Positions 5,820 through 6,804 of a stretch of 6,804 bases of DNA are shown here, piece after piece. A program made the position numbers and the translations under genes. Where the stretch lies: positions 1-6,804 of the forward strand of contig JAOUNC010000152.1 of the NCBI GenBank assembly GCA_029881175.1, written 5' to 3'. The stretch comes from Nitrospirota bacterium (GTDB lineage: Bacteria; Nitrospirota; Nitrospiria; Nitrospirales; UBA8639). The notes beneath the pieces were generated by a model. The model saw nothing but the letters and a program-made list of their open reading frames with translations, ran no database searches and was not told the DNA's origin. Position 1 is the stretch's first letter, and every line of letters begins with the position of its first letter.

Positions 5820-6804
5820 CTAGACCGCATTGGGGAAAAACGTGGCTCTGACCGTTCCGAAAAATCCACCCCAGGTACTGAAGGTATCTTTGACCGCAGA
5901 TGCTTCATATCCACAATGCACCATACAATCTCGACATTGGTCATGACGACCCGTGCCATACCGTTCCCACTCGGTCTCCTCCATTAACTCTCGAAACGAG
6001 GAGACATACCCTTCTTGCAATAAATAACAGGGGCGTTGCCAGCCAAAAATATTGTAGGTGGGATTGCCCCACGGCGTACATTCATAATCACGCTTGCCCA
6101 TGAGAAATTCCAGAAACAACGGCGACTGATTGAACTGCCACTGCCGCTTACGTTGCATGAGCAATTGCGAAAAGAGCGACTGGGTTCGGTCTCTCTTAAG
6201 AAAGCTTTGCTGGTCAGGGGCTTTATCATAACTATAGCCAGGGGAAATCATCATCCCTTCGACGCCCAACTCCATCATTTCATCAAAGAATCGGCGAACA
6301 CGAGCAGGCTCAGCATCATCAAATAACGTCGTATTGGTCGTCACGCGAAATCCCTTTGCCAACGCAGCTCGAATGGCTTTCACCGCAACATCATATACCC
6401 CATCTCGACATACCGCATGGTCATGTTCTTCCTTGAGACCATCCATGTGAACACTAAACGTGAGATATTTTGAAGGCGTATAATCCTGCAATTTACGCTC
6501 AAGGAGAATGGCATTGGTGCAGAGATAGACATATTTCTTTCGCTTCACAAGCCCCTCTACGATCATCGGCATTTCCGGGTGAATGAGCGGCTCTCCTCCG
6601 GGAATGCTCACGATTGGGGCTCCGCATTCATCAGCCGCCGTCCAACATTGCTCCGGGGTCAACCGTCGATTCAGAATATGATCTGGATATTGAATTTTCC
6701 CGCATCCCGCACATTCCAAATTGCAGCGAAACAAGGGTTCCAACATTAAAACCAATGGATAGCGCTTCACGCCCCGAAGATGTCGAGATAACGCATACTG
6801 CGAA
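5820..6804 (-). CDS. hpnH: Adenosylhopane synthase HpnH (radical SAM), 5'-truncated by window edge
   Basis: Radical SAM enzyme that adds the 5'-deoxyadenosyl radical from S-adenosylmethionine to the double bond of diploptene, giving adenosylhopane, the first step towards C35 (extended) hopanoids. 328 codons are visible. The CxxxCxxC cluster motif (C27, C31, C34 of the visible part) lies in EPLFRCNLECAGCGK; GGEP is at 69-72; FSVHMDG and TNTTLF follow. The C-terminal half has the HpnH signature KRDYECTPWGNPTYN, a WQRPCY motif, and a Cys-rich CRDCMVHCGYEA (C290, C293, C297) like an auxiliary-cluster or structural region. The frame stays open to base 6804: the codons before the GTG at 6770 read SQYALSRHLRG, which matches the usual HpnH N-terminus ahead of KRYPLVLMLEP. 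That GTG is therefore an internal valine, and the true start lies outside the window. The downstream neighbour is the 114-residue unknown protein. Nothing in the gene looks degraded. Confidence 0.97.
   Translation of the reverse strand, partial: SQYALSRHLRGVKRYPLVLMLEPLFRCNLECAGCGKIQYPDHILNRRLTPEQCWTAADECGAPIVSIPGGEPLIHPEMPMIVEGLVKRKKYVYLCTNAILLERKLQDYTPSKYLTFSVHMDGLKEEHDHAVCRDGVYDVAVKAIRAALAKGFRVTTNTTLFDDAEPARVRRFFDEMMELGVEGMMISPGYSYDKAPDQQSFLKRDRTQSLFSQLLMQRKRQWQFNQSPLFLEFLMGKRDYECTPWGNPTYNIFGWQRPCYLLQEGYVSSFRELMEETEWERYGTGRHDQCRDCMVHCGYEASAVKDTFSTWGGFFGTVRATFFPNAV

Noticed and set aside
6768..6770. GTG as the start codon of hpnH
   Set aside because: The frame is open upstream to the window edge, and the translated codons match the normal HpnH N-terminal extension, so this is an internal valine.

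Overview
The window looks like a piece of a Nitrospirota chromosome, most likely Nitrospira or a close relative. This is an inference from three things: a b6-type cytochrome b in one operon with a CydA-like membrane protein and two monohaem c-type cytochromes, a Rieske protein with an N-terminal PRC-barrel-like region, and a nearby hpnH gene for extended hopanoids. Base composition is about half G+C by eye. That would fit a lower-GC (for example marine) Nitrospira better than the ~59-62% GC freshwater strains, but this is a weak argument.

All seven genes lie on the minus strand, so transcription runs from high to low coordinates. From right to left: (1) hpnH, adenosylhopane synthase, cut at its 5' end by the window edge; (2) a 114-residue protein of unknown function, 72 nt downstream; (3) a gene-free stretch of about 520 nt holding one AT-rich terminator-like hairpin and weak promoter candidates; (4) a five-gene respiratory operon with gaps of 57, 56, about 23 and 34 nt: lipoprotein cytochrome c, CydA-like integral membrane protein, three-helix-anchored cytochrome c, PRC-barrel/Rieske protein, and cytochrome b, which runs off the left edge.

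The five genes read as one membrane complex of the bc1/b6f type (quinol:cytochrome c oxidoreductase, complex III), with unusual extra parts. The cytochrome b has both bis-His haem pairs, with b6-type H-x13-H and H-x14-H spacing, but Ala where b6f enzymes carry the Cys that binds haem c-n. The Rieske protein keeps all cluster ligands and the disulfide cysteines but has a PRC-barrel-like region in front of its membrane anchor. The CydA-like subunit keeps residues matching E. coli CydA H19, E107, H186 and M393 at nearly the same spacing. It lacks the quinol-binding Q-loop, E99 and the GRQPW motif, so it is probably an electron-transfer or structural subunit, or a much altered oxidase, not an ordinary bd quinol oxidase. 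In a nitrite oxidiser such a complex could run forward, or in reverse to push electrons from cytochrome c into the quinone pool; the sequence cannot decide which. This composite complex is the most interesting content of the window.
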